Positions 17,922-25,729 of a stretch of 64,000 nucleotides of DNA are shown one piece after another; the first letter of the stretch is position 1, and the number at the start of each line of letters is the position of its first letter. Source of the DNA: Pseudomonas fluorescens (lineage in GTDB: Bacteria > Pseudomonadota > Gammaproteobacteria > Pseudomonadales > Pseudomonadaceae). The DNA lies in NCBI RefSeq assembly GCF_902497745.1, contig NZ_CABVHJ010000005.1, positions 62,001 to 126,000 of the forward strand, read 5' to 3'. The notes under the pieces were generated by a model. It did no database searches, was not told where the DNA came from, and was given only the letters and a program-made list of their open reading frames with translations. Position numbers and translations under genes: made by a program.

Positions 17922-18308
17922 ATGAACGCCGCCCGTCTCAAACACTTTTTCCGTCTCTTTGTCGAACTCGCCGTGTTACTCGGTCTCTACCTGCTCGGCT
18001 GCCAACTCGCCGCATGGCTCGCCTGGCCGATTCCCGGCGGCGTGATCGGCATGGCGCTGTTGCTGTTGGCCTTCGCTTTCGGCTGGGTCAAACCGGCGGC
18101 GCTGCAATTGGGCGCGGGTTTACTGATGGCCGAGATGCTGCTGTTTTTCATTCCGGCTTTGATGAGCTTGCTCGACTACGGCGCGTTGCTGCGCAATGAC
18201 GGCTGGCGAATTTTGCTGGTGATCGCGGCCAGCACTTTGATGGTGATGCTGGTGACTGCGTTCACCGTGGAACTGGCCGTGCGTGCGAGGCGTTCCCATG
18301 AAGCTTGA
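17922..18308 (+). CDS. CidA/LrgA family holin-like protein
   Basis: 128 residues with four hydrophobic segments. The family motif PIPGGVIGMALLLLAFAFGW and the block GAGLLMAEMLLFFIPALMSL are clear. ATG 17922 has CAGGAGCAC upstream. Cid/Lrg proteins influence murein hydrolase export and autolysis, and newer work ties Lrg-type pairs to pyruvate transport. It overlaps the LrgB gene by 11 bp, so the two form an operon. Confidence 0.92.
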   Translation: MNAARLKHFFRLFVELAVLLGLYLLGCQLAAWLAWPIPGGVIGMALLLLAFAFGWVKPAALQLGAGLLMAEMLLFFIPALMSLLDYGALLRNDGWRILLVIAASTLMVMLVTAFTVELAVRARRSHEA

Positions 18309-18984
18309 ATGGATGCCGATGTTCTGGCTCGCCTTCACCTTGTTGGCGTATTTGTTCAGCCGCTGGATTTATCGGCGTACCGGCCGCTACGTGTTGTCAC
18401 CGCTAATTCTGGTCCCGGCGCTGTTGCTGGCGCTCGCCGTGCCGCTGCACACCGCGTATGCCGAGTATTCGAGCAACACCCACTGGTTGCTGTTGGTGCT
18501 GGGGCCGGTGACCGTCGCCTTCGCCGTACCGATCTGGCAGCAACGCCGATTGTTGATGCGGCACTGGTCGGCGCTGATGCTGGGCATGGTTGCCGGCAGT
18601 GCGGCATCGATTGGTACGTCGTTCGGTCTGGCCAAAGCATTGGCGTTGGACAGTTCGGTGACAATGTCACTGGTGCCACGCTCGATCACCACACCGTTCG
18701 CCATGCCGCTGGCGCAGAATCTGGGTGGCGTACCGGAGTTGACGGCGGTTTTCGTAATGTTCACCGGCGTGTTCGGTGCGATGCTCGGCGGCGTGCTGTT
18801 GAAGTGGTTGCCGTTGCGCAGTGCCTTGGCGCGCGGGGCGCTGTTCGGGGTTGGCGCGCACGGTGCCGGCGTCAGTCGCGCCCATGAAGTGGGTGGCGAA
18901 GAGGGCTCTGTCGCCGGGCTGGTGATGGTATTGACCGGCTTGCTCAATCTGTTTGCCGCACCTTTGTTGGCGTCGTTGCTTTGA
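18298..18984 (+). CDS. LrgB/CidB family membrane protein
   Basis: 228 residues from ATG 18298, starting inside the preceding gene. It has about six hydrophobic helices and the conserved LVPRSITTPFAMPLAQNLGG block near the middle plus GVGAHGAGVSRAHEVG near the end, both LrgB hallmarks. It should work with the LrgA-like partner in the inner membrane. Confidence 0.92.
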   Translation: MKLEWMPMFWLAFTLLAYLFSRWIYRRTGRYVLSPLILVPALLLALAVPLHTAYAEYSSNTHWLLLVLGPVTVAFAVPIWQQRRLLMRHWSALMLGMVAGSAASIGTSFGLAKALALDSSVTMSLVPRSITTPFAMPLAQNLGGVPELTAVFVMFTGVFGAMLGGVLLKWLPLRSALARGALFGVGAHGAGVSRAHEVGGEEGSVAGLVMVLTGLLNLFAAPLLASLL

Positions 18985-19115
18985 CATGGATCCAAGCTGT
19001 TTGCATGACTGACCCGCTCAGTCATCAAGCTGGCTGCCAATGCAACTACGCGATCCTCTGCGCCTGACTAGACTGCTCACACGTGCAGAACAATAAGAAC
19101 GCAGAGGTGCATACA

Positions 19116-19898
19116 GTGAGCGTAGCCCCCGTCCAATCGTCCCTTAATGTCAAAGACCAGGTCAGCGCTGCGGAATGGCAGACCCGAGTCGATCTCGCCG
19201 CTTGTTATCGTCTGGTCGCCGCCCATGGCTGGGACGATCTGATCTTCACCCATATTTCCGCCAAGGTGCCGGGCACCGAAGATTTCCTGATCAATCCGTT
19301 CGGTCTGATGTTCCATGAGATCACCGCGTCGAGCCTGGTGAAAGTCGATCAGGCTGGCAACAAACTCATGGACAGCCCGTACGAGATCAACCCCGCCGGC
19401 TACACCATCCACAGCGCCGTGCACGAAGTGCGGCACGACGTAGTTTGCGTACTGCATACGCACACCGCGTCCGGTGTCGCGGTGTCGGCGCAAAAGCAGG
19501 GTGTGTTGCCGATCAGTCAGCAGTCGCTGTTCGTGCTCTCGAGTCTGGCTTATCACGCCTATGAAGGGGTGGCGCTGAACCACGAAGAGAAGGCGCGCTT
19601 GCAGGCCGATCTGGGCGAAAACAATTTCCTGATGCTGCACAACCACGGTTTGCTGACCTGTGGCGGCACCATCGCCGACACCTTTTTGATGATGTTCACC
19701 TTCCAGCGCGCCTGCGACATTCAGGTCATGGCGCAAACCGGCGGGGCTGAACTGATCGCCATCGAACCGCAAATTCTGGCAGGCGCCAAAGCGATGATCG
19801 CCGGCGTCACCAAAAGTGCTCAAGGCATGGGTGGCGCGCTGGCCTGGCCGGCGTTGCTGCGCAAACTCGATAAACAAGACCCCGGATATAAACTCTAA
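19116..19898 (+). CDS. Class II aldolase/adducin family protein
   Basis: 260 residues from GTG 19116 (AGAGG sits 9 bp upstream; GTG 19083 and 19107 are also in frame). The zinc-binding HTHTASG and the LMLHNHGLLTCGG block identify the aldolase II fold. The substrate is unknown: family members act on phosphorylated or free sugar acids, and eukaryotic adducins have no enzyme activity. The stop TAA overlaps the ATG of the alpha/beta hydrolase by one base, so the two are coupled. Confidence 0.88.
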   Translation: MSVAPVQSSLNVKDQVSAAEWQTRVDLAACYRLVAAHGWDDLIFTHISAKVPGTEDFLINPFGLMFHEITASSLVKVDQAGNKLMDSPYEINPAGYTIHSAVHEVRHDVVCVLHTHTASGVAVSAQKQGVLPISQQSLFVLSSLAYHAYEGVALNHEEKARLQADLGENNFLMLHNHGLLTCGGTIADTFLMMFTFQRACDIQVMAQTGGAELIAIEPQILAGAKAMIAGVTKSAQGMGGALAWPALLRKLDKQDPGYKL

Positions 19899-20800
19899 TG
19901 CCTCTTGCCGAGATTCCTCTGTGTGTCTGGCGCAAACGCAGCCAGACGTTTGTCTTTCGTGGCCAGTCGATTCGCTACTGGACGGCGGGGCAGGGTGAGC
20001 CGCTGTTGCTGATCCACGGTTTCCCGACCGCCAGTTGGGACTGGCATTACCTGTGGCAGCCACTGGCCCAGCGTTATCGGGTGATCGCCTGCGACATGCT
20101 CGGCTTTGGTGATTCGGCCAAACCGCTCAATCACACCTACAGTCTGCTGGAACAGGCTGACCTGCAGCAGGCCTTGCTCGCGCATTTGCAGGTCGAGCAA
20201 CCGGTGCATGTGCTGGCGCACGATTACGGTGACAGCGTTGCGCAGGAACTGCTCGCCCGCCATTACGAAGACCAGATCGAGGTCGCCAGTTGCGTGTTTC
20301 TCAACGGTGGATTGTTCCCGGAAACACATCGTCCGGTGCTGATGCAAAAACTGCTGCTCAGTCCGCTGGGCTGGATGATCGGCCGTGCGTTCACGCGCGA
20401 TGCGCTGGTGAAAAGCTTCCGGCAGATCTTCGGCCCGCAGACCCGCCCGACTGAAAGTGAGCTGGACGATTTCTGGAGCCTGGTCGACAGCAATCGCGGG
20501 CCACGGATCATGCACAAGTTGATCAGCTACATTCCCGAACGCCGAGTGCAGCGTGATCGCTGGGTGACGGCGATGCAGCGCGGCGAGATTCCGTTGCGGG
20601 TGATCGATGGTGAAGTCGATCCGATTTCCGGGGCGCACATGGTCGAGCGCTACCGCGAATTGATCCCCGACGCGGACACGGTGTTGTTGCCGGGCATCGG
20701 TCACTATCCACAGACCGAGGCGCCGGTGCAGGTGCTCAAGCACTACCTGGAGTTTCGTGAACGTTTTGTGCTGCCGCCGCGCAAGGTGGCCTGCTCCTGA
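19898..20800 (+). CDS. Alpha/beta hydrolase, epoxide hydrolase or dehalogenase type
   Basis: 300 residues. The oxyanion segment LLLIHGFPTASWDW is followed by the nucleophile elbow AHDYGDS with Asp109, not Ser, in the nucleophile position, and the late His of GIGHYPQTEAP. An Asp nucleophile points to epoxide hydrolase or haloalkane dehalogenase chemistry, with a covalent alkyl-ester intermediate. It is coupled to the class II aldolase upstream and 165 bp before an SDR of the beta-oxidation type. The natural substrate is not evident. Confidence 0.87.
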   Translation: MPLAEIPLCVWRKRSQTFVFRGQSIRYWTAGQGEPLLLIHGFPTASWDWHYLWQPLAQRYRVIACDMLGFGDSAKPLNHTYSLLEQADLQQALLAHLQVEQPVHVLAHDYGDSVAQELLARHYEDQIEVASCVFLNGGLFPETHRPVLMQKLLLSPLGWMIGRAFTRDALVKSFRQIFGPQTRPTESELDDFWSLVDSNRGPRIMHKLISYIPERRVQRDRWVTAMQRGEIPLRVIDGEVDPISGAHMVERYRELIPDADTVLLPGIGHYPQTEAPVQVLKHYLEFRERFVLPPRKVACS

Positions 20801-20802
20801 CA

Positions 20803-20839
20803 GATCAAAAGATCGCAGCCTGCGATCTTTTGATCTTTT
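20803..20839 (+). repeat. Collapsed R2 repeat, likely terminator
   Basis: AGATCAAAAGATCGCAGCC is followed at once by TGCGATCTTTTGATCTTTT. This is an R2 pair with its spacer deleted, leaving a compact hairpin and a T-rich tail right after the hydrolase stop. Confidence 0.75.
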
Positions 20840-20965
20840 GTTTCTTTGACGCCCTCATCATCCCCCAACCTTATCGCACACCATTCAGCCTCAGCTGTGT
20901 TCGTTGTGACCCAAAGCCCTGTGCCTGACACTCAGGATCAATACTGGCCTGCTGGAGTTGCTGCG

Positions 20966-21877
20966 ATGAATGAGTCTGTGCGTTTCGAAGATAAAGTCGT
21001 CATCGTCACCGGAGCCGGTGGCGGCCTCGGACGCGCCCACGCATTGTTATTCGCCAGACAGGGCGCCAAAGTGCTGGTCAACGACCTCGGCGGCTCGACC
21101 CAGGGCGAGGGCGCCAATGCTTCCGCTGCCGACCGCGTCGTCGCAGAAATCCGCGAATCTGGCGGGATTGCCGAAGCCAACCACGACTCGGTCACCGACG
21201 GCGACAAACTGGTGCAGAACGCCCTCGACGTCTTCGGTCGCGTCGACGTCGTCGTCAACAACGCCGGCATCCTGCGCGACAAGACCTTCCACAAAATGGA
21301 TGACGCCGACTGGGATCTGGTTTACCGCGTCCACGTCGAAGGCGCCTATAAAGTCACCCGCGCCGCCTGGCCACACCTGCGTGAGCAAAATTACGGCCGG
21401 GTAATCTTCACTGCCTCGACCTCGGGCATTTACGGCAACTTCGGCCAGTCCAACTACGGCATGGCCAAACTTGGCCTTTACGGTCTGACCCGCACCCTGG
21501 CCATCGAAGGTCGCAAGAACAACATCCTCGTCAACGCCATCGCACCTACCGGCGGCACCCGCATGACCGAGGGCCTGATTCCGCCGCAAGTATTCGAGCA
21601 ACTCAAACCGGAACTGGTCAGCCCGTTGGTGGTGTATCTGGCGAGCGAGCAATGCCAGGAAACGTCCGGGTTGTTCGAAGTGGGTGGTGGATGGATGGGC
21701 AAGGTGCGTTGGGAGCGCAGCCTCGGTGCCGGGTTTGATCCGCGCGTAGGCTTCTCGCCAGAGGATGTTGCGGCGCACTGGCAGCAGATTTGCGATTTCG
21801 AAGGTGCGGCGCATCCGAAAGACAATATTGAGGCGTTGAAGGAAATGATGGCGAATTTGCAGAAGTATTCGCTTTGA
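20966..21877 (+). CDS. Short-chain dehydrogenase, 3-hydroxyacyl-CoA dehydrogenase (HSD17B4-like) type
   Basis: 303 residues from ATG 20966 (MNESVRFEDKVVIVTGAGGG). It has TGAGGGLGRAHA for NAD, the NDLGGSTQGEG loop specific to the HSD17B4/MFE-2 branch, NNAG, and the catalytic YGMAKLG. The extra C-terminal part (residues ~240-303) is also found in that branch. It probably oxidises (R)-3-hydroxyacyl-CoA or a related substrate. No acyl-CoA genes are adjacent. Confidence 0.9.
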   Translation: MNESVRFEDKVVIVTGAGGGLGRAHALLFARQGAKVLVNDLGGSTQGEGANASAADRVVAEIRESGGIAEANHDSVTDGDKLVQNALDVFGRVDVVVNNAGILRDKTFHKMDDADWDLVYRVHVEGAYKVTRAAWPHLREQNYGRVIFTASTSGIYGNFGQSNYGMAKLGLYGLTRTLAIEGRKNNILVNAIAPTGGTRMTEGLIPPQVFEQLKPELVSPLVVYLASEQCQETSGLFEVGGGWMGKVRWERSLGAGFDPRVGFSPEDVAAHWQQICDFEGAAHPKDNIEALKEMMANLQKYSL

Positions 21878-21958
21878 TCCCTGCGCATCAATAGACAGGA
21901 TTCATCTGGGTCCTGTCATCCCTCTGAAAACCTCTTCTGCACAAAATTCATTGCCCAT

Positions 21959-21987
21959 AAAAAAGGCCGCTGCAAACGCAGCGGCCA
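21959..21987 (-). terminator. Rho-independent terminator oriented on the minus strand
   Basis: A perfect 9-bp stem GGCCGCTGC / GCAGCGGCC (21965-21973 and 21978-21986) has an A-run on its left, that is a U-run after the hairpin when read on the minus strand. No minus-strand gene lies upstream of it, so it either ends an unseen small transcript or weakly ends the SDR transcript. Confidence 0.6.
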
Positions 21988-22405
21988 AGGTAAGACGTTG
22001 GATCAAGGAGCTACAAATCAACGTCAGTGAACACCGGGGCGAAAAACCGAAATTTTCGATTTATCTGAAATCTGTCAGCAATGGCCTGAGTTGCTCGAAG
22101 GCCAGTGCTTCATGCTTTACGGCGTGTCCCGTGAAAGCGCGTTCAGAATAAGGTCTTGAGCGCGTAGGAAAAATACCGATTCCGGACATGCACTGTTGCG
22201 GGGCATGCAACAGTCCCACGAACCCATGCGCACCATGCGTGGCACTGATGATCGTTCATCCAGCCGATCCATGAGCGGCGCAAAGCCCCGTCCCGCAAGG
22301 CCATTCATCCTTTCGAGCGACAACGCGAATACCTCCTTGGTGCGCTTATCGACGCGGTTGCCCGGCAGTAGGGTGGGGCCTTCTGTCACTCACCGGGGAA
22401 GACGC
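21988..22405. other. Long gene-free stretch before the DUF1302 gene
   Basis: About 418 bp with no convincing coding frame. A plus-strand frame from 22196 runs into the DUF1302 gene but lacks conserved character before ATG 22406. An imperfect inverted repeat GCACTGTTGCGGGGC / GCAACAGT is visible near 22191-22212. A promoter for the DUF1302/DUF1329 pair is expected here. Confidence 0.45.
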
Positions 22406-24199
22406 ATGACAAAAACAACAATGCGCGCCATCTTCACACCGCAGGCGCTGGCAGCCGCGGTGGCTCTGGGTTGCTGCGCCCAGGCGCAAGCGGTTGCGTT
22501 CAACATTGGCGAAATCGAGGGCACTTTCGACTCGTCGCTGTCGATCGGTGCGAGCTGGGGCATGCGCGATGCCGACAAGTCGCTGGTCGGCACGGTCAAT
22601 GGGGGGACGGGGCAATCCTCGACCGGTGATGACGGGCGTTTGAATTTCAAGAAGGGTGAGACCTTCTCGAAAATCTTCAAAGGTATTCACGACCTCGAAC
22701 TCAAATACGGCGACACCGGCGTCTTCGTACGCGGCAAGTACTGGTATGACTTCGAGCTGAAGGACGAAGATCGCGAGTTCAAGCCGATCAGCGACAGCGG
22801 CCGCAAGGAAGGCGCGAAGTCTTCCGGCGCACAAATCCTTGATGCCTTCGTCTATCACAACTATTCCATCGCCGACCTGCCGGGCACCGTGCGCGCGGGC
22901 AAGCAGGTCGTGAGCTGGGGCGAAAGTACCTTCATCGGTAACTCGATCAACAGCATCAACCCGATCGACGTTTCGGCGTTTCGTCGCCCCGGAGCGGAGA
23001 TCAAGGAAGGCCTGATTCCGGTCAACATGCTGTTTGGCTCGCAAGGCTTGACCGATCAACTGACCGTTGAAGGTTTCTACCAGTTGGAGTGGGACCAGAC
23101 CGTTCTCGACAACTGCGGCACCTTTTTCGGAGTCGACGTCGCGGCGGACGGTTGCAATAACGGCTACACCGTCGGTAACCCGGCGATCGCGCCGCTGGTG
23201 CCGTTGACCACCGCGTTCGGGCAAGGCATTCAGGTGACTCGCGAAGGTGTGGTGATCCCCCGTGGCGGCGACCGCGATGCGCGGGATTCCGGGCAGTGGG
23301 GCACGGCATTGCGCTGGCTCGGGGACGACACCGAATACGGTCTCTACTTCATGAATTACCACAGCCGCACGCCGACGGTCGGCACTACCACGGCCGGTCT
23401 TTCGACGTTGGTAGCATTGCCGGGCATGGTCGGCATCGCCAATGGCCTGGCCCCCGGCAGCGGTTCCGGTCTGGCCCAGAGTGTGATGCTCGGACGCGGT
23501 CAGTACTACCTCGAATACCCTGAAGACATTCGTCTGTACGGCGCCAGTTTCTCCACCACGCTGCCCACCGGCACTGCATGGACCGGCGAGATCAGCTACC
23601 GGCCCAACGCTCCGGTTCAGGTCAATACCAACGACCTGACGCTGGCACTGCTCAACCCGATTGCCGGTGGCACGGCTTCGCCACTTTCGACGTCGCCGGG
23701 TGCGGACAACAAAGGCTATCGGCGCAAAGAAGTCACACAGATTCAGAGCACCCTCACGCACTTTTTCGATCAGGTGTTAGGCGCGGAACGCCTGACCGTG
23801 GTCGGCGAAGCTGCAGTTGTGCATGTCGGTGGCCTGGAGTCACGCAGCGAGCTGCGTTATGGCCGCGACTCGGTGTATGGCCAATATGGTTTTGGCGGCG
23901 ACACCGACGGTTTCGTCACCTCGACTTCGTGGGGCTACCGCGCCCGGGCGATTCTCGATTACGCCAACGTGATCGGCGGAATCAACCTCAAACCCAACCT
24001 GTCGTGGTCGCATGACGTCGCTGGTTACGGCCCCAACGGCCTGTTCAACGAAGGCGCGAAAGCGATCAGCGTCGGCGTCGATGCCGACTACCGCAATACC
24101 TACACCGCGAGCCTCAGTTACACCGACTTTTTCGGTGGCGACTACAACGTCCTCGAAGATCGTGACTTCGTCGCACTGAGCTTTGGCGTGAACTTCTGA
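22406..24199 (+). CDS. DUF1302 family outer-membrane protein
   Basis: 597 residues from ATG 22406 (MTKTTMRAIFTPQALAAAVA), which gives a clean signal peptide ending near AQAQA; a GGGGAAG ribosome site precedes it. Mature segments alternate as expected of a beta-barrel (GEIEGTFDSSLSIGASWGM near the start) and it ends in ...FVALSFGVNF with a terminal Phe, the outer-membrane insertion signature. DUF1302 proteins occur beside DUF1329 proteins and are thought to handle hydrophobic envelope substrates; the precise cargo is unknown. Confidence 0.88.
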   Translation: MTKTTMRAIFTPQALAAAVALGCCAQAQAVAFNIGEIEGTFDSSLSIGASWGMRDADKSLVGTVNGGTGQSSTGDDGRLNFKKGETFSKIFKGIHDLELKYGDTGVFVRGKYWYDFELKDEDREFKPISDSGRKEGAKSSGAQILDAFVYHNYSIADLPGTVRAGKQVVSWGESTFIGNSINSINPIDVSAFRRPGAEIKEGLIPVNMLFGSQGLTDQLTVEGFYQLEWDQTVLDNCGTFFGVDVAADGCNNGYTVGNPAIAPLVPLTTAFGQGIQVTREGVVIPRGGDRDARDSGQWGTALRWLGDDTEYGLYFMNYHSRTPTVGTTTAGLSTLVALPGMVGIANGLAPGSGSGLAQSVMLGRGQYYLEYPEDIRLYGASFSTTLPTGTAWTGEISYRPNAPVQVNTNDLTLALLNPIAGGTASPLSTSPGADNKGYRRKEVTQIQSTLTHFFDQVLGAERLTVVGEAAVVHVGGLESRSELRYGRDSVYGQYGFGGDTDGFVTSTSWGYRARAILDYANVIGGINLKPNLSWSHDVAGYGPNGLFNEGAKAISVGVDADYRNTYTASLSYTDFFGGDYNVLEDRDFVALSFGVNF

Positions 24200-24222
24200 T
24201 CTGCCCGAGAAGGATGACTGCA

Positions 24223-25590
24223 ATGCGCAAAATGATTCTGCAATGTGGCGTGCTGGCCGTGAGTCTGCTGGCGGCCAACGTGATGGCGGCGGTGTCGCCG
24301 GATGAGGCCAGCAAGCTCGGCACCAGCCTGACGCCGCTCGGCGCCGAAAAAGCCGGTAACGCCGATGGCTCTATCCCGGCATGGACCGGCGGCATCCCGA
24401 AAAATGCTGCAGCGGTGGACAGCAAAGGCTTCCTCGCTGACCCGTTCGCCAATGAAAAACCGTTGTTCACCATCACCGCGGCCAACGTCGACAAGTACAA
24501 GGACAAGCTCTCCGATGGCCAGGTAGCGATGTTCAAGCGCTATCCGGAAACCTACAAGATCCCGGTCTATCCAACTCACCGCACCGTCGCCGCACCGTCG
24601 GAAATCTACGAATCGGCCAAGCGCAGTGCGCTCAACGTGACCACCATCAACGATGGTAACGGCCTGGCCAATTTCACCGGCAATCGCTACTACGCGTTTC
24701 CGATTCCGAAGAATGGCGTCGAGGTGTTGTGGAACCACATCACCCGTTATCACGGCGGCAACGTCAAACGCATCATCACTCAGGTGACCCCGCAGACCAA
24801 TGGCAGCTACACGCCGATCCGCTTCGAAGAAGAGATCGCCGTGCCGCAACTGATCAAGGATATCGACCCGGAAAAAGCCGCCAACGTGCTGACATTTTTC
24901 AAGCAGTCGGTGACCGCGCCAGCGCGTCTGGCCGGTAACGTGTTGCTGGTACACGAGACACTCGACCAGGTGAAGGAACCGCGCCTGGCGTGGATCTACA
25001 ACGCCGGTCAGCGCCGCGTGCGTCGTGCGCCGCAAGTAGCCTATGACGGTCCGGGCACCGCTGCCGATGGCCTGCGCACTTCGGACAACTTCGACATGTT
25101 CTCCGGTGCACCGGATCGCTACGACTGGAAACTGGTCGGCAAGAAGGAAATGTACATCCCGTACAACAGCTACAAACTCGATTCGCCGAAGCTCAAGTAC
25201 GACGACATCGTCAAGGCCGGGCACATCAATCAGGATCTGACACGCTATGAGTTGCACCGGGTCTGGGAAGTGATCGGCACCGTCAAACCGAATGAGCGGC
25301 ATATCTACGCCAAACGCCACATGTATATCGACGAGGACAGTTGGCAGGTTGCACTGGCCGACCACTACGACGGTCGCGGTCAACTCTGGCGCGTAGCCGA
25401 AGGACACTCCGAATATCACTACGAGCATCAGGCGCAGGCTTACACGCTCGAAGCGCTCTACGACATCATTGCCGGACGCTACATTGCCTTGGGAATGAAG
25501 AACGAAGAGAAGCACAGTTACGAATTCGGCTTTGAAGCCAAGGCTGCCGACTACACGCCAGCGGCATTGCGTGCAGAGGGTGTGCGGTAA
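24223..25590 (+). CDS. DUF1329 family periplasmic/outer-membrane protein
   Basis: 455 residues from ATG 24223, preferred over ATG 24214 because AGAAGG then lies 9 bp upstream. A signal peptide (MILQCGVLAVSLLAANVMAA) is present. The family pattern LTPLGAEKAGNADGSIPAWTGG opens the mature part; the fold is LolB/LolA-like. It follows the DUF1302 gene by 23 bp and ends at a strong terminator, so the two form an operon. In other pseudomonads the pair often sits with an RND exporter and a YCF48-like protein, neither of which is here. Confidence 0.88.
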   Translation: MRKMILQCGVLAVSLLAANVMAAVSPDEASKLGTSLTPLGAEKAGNADGSIPAWTGGIPKNAAAVDSKGFLADPFANEKPLFTITAANVDKYKDKLSDGQVAMFKRYPETYKIPVYPTHRTVAAPSEIYESAKRSALNVTTINDGNGLANFTGNRYYAFPIPKNGVEVLWNHITRYHGGNVKRIITQVTPQTNGSYTPIRFEEEIAVPQLIKDIDPEKAANVLTFFKQSVTAPARLAGNVLLVHETLDQVKEPRLAWIYNAGQRRVRRAPQVAYDGPGTAADGLRTSDNFDMFSGAPDRYDWKLVGKKEMYIPYNSYKLDSPKLKYDDIVKAGHINQDLTRYELHRVWEVIGTVKPNERHIYAKRHMYIDEDSWQVALADHYDGRGQLWRVAEGHSEYHYEHQAQAYTLEALYDIIAGRYIALGMKNEEKHSYEFGFEAKAADYTPAALRAEGVR

Positions 25591-25613
25591 CGGTTCTGAT
25601 ACATCAGTTGCGC

Positions 25614-25642
25614 AAAAGGCGACCGCTCGGTCGCCTTTTTTA
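25614..25642 (+). terminator. Terminator after the DUF1302-DUF1329 operon
   Basis: AAAGGCGACC / GGTCGCCTTT stem with a 4-nt loop (GCTC) followed by a T-run. Confidence 0.9.
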
Positions 25643-25729
25643 TGGGCGCCAATCAGCGCGCTGAATACTCGTCAACAAGCGCGCGGGAGAGGGCTAGGGT
25701 GAGCGCACAACGATAAGAAGGCTCACTCG

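Noticed and set aside
22196..22405. N-terminal extension of the DUF1302 protein
   Set aside because: It lacks conserved content and would bury the clear signal peptide that starts at ATG 22406.
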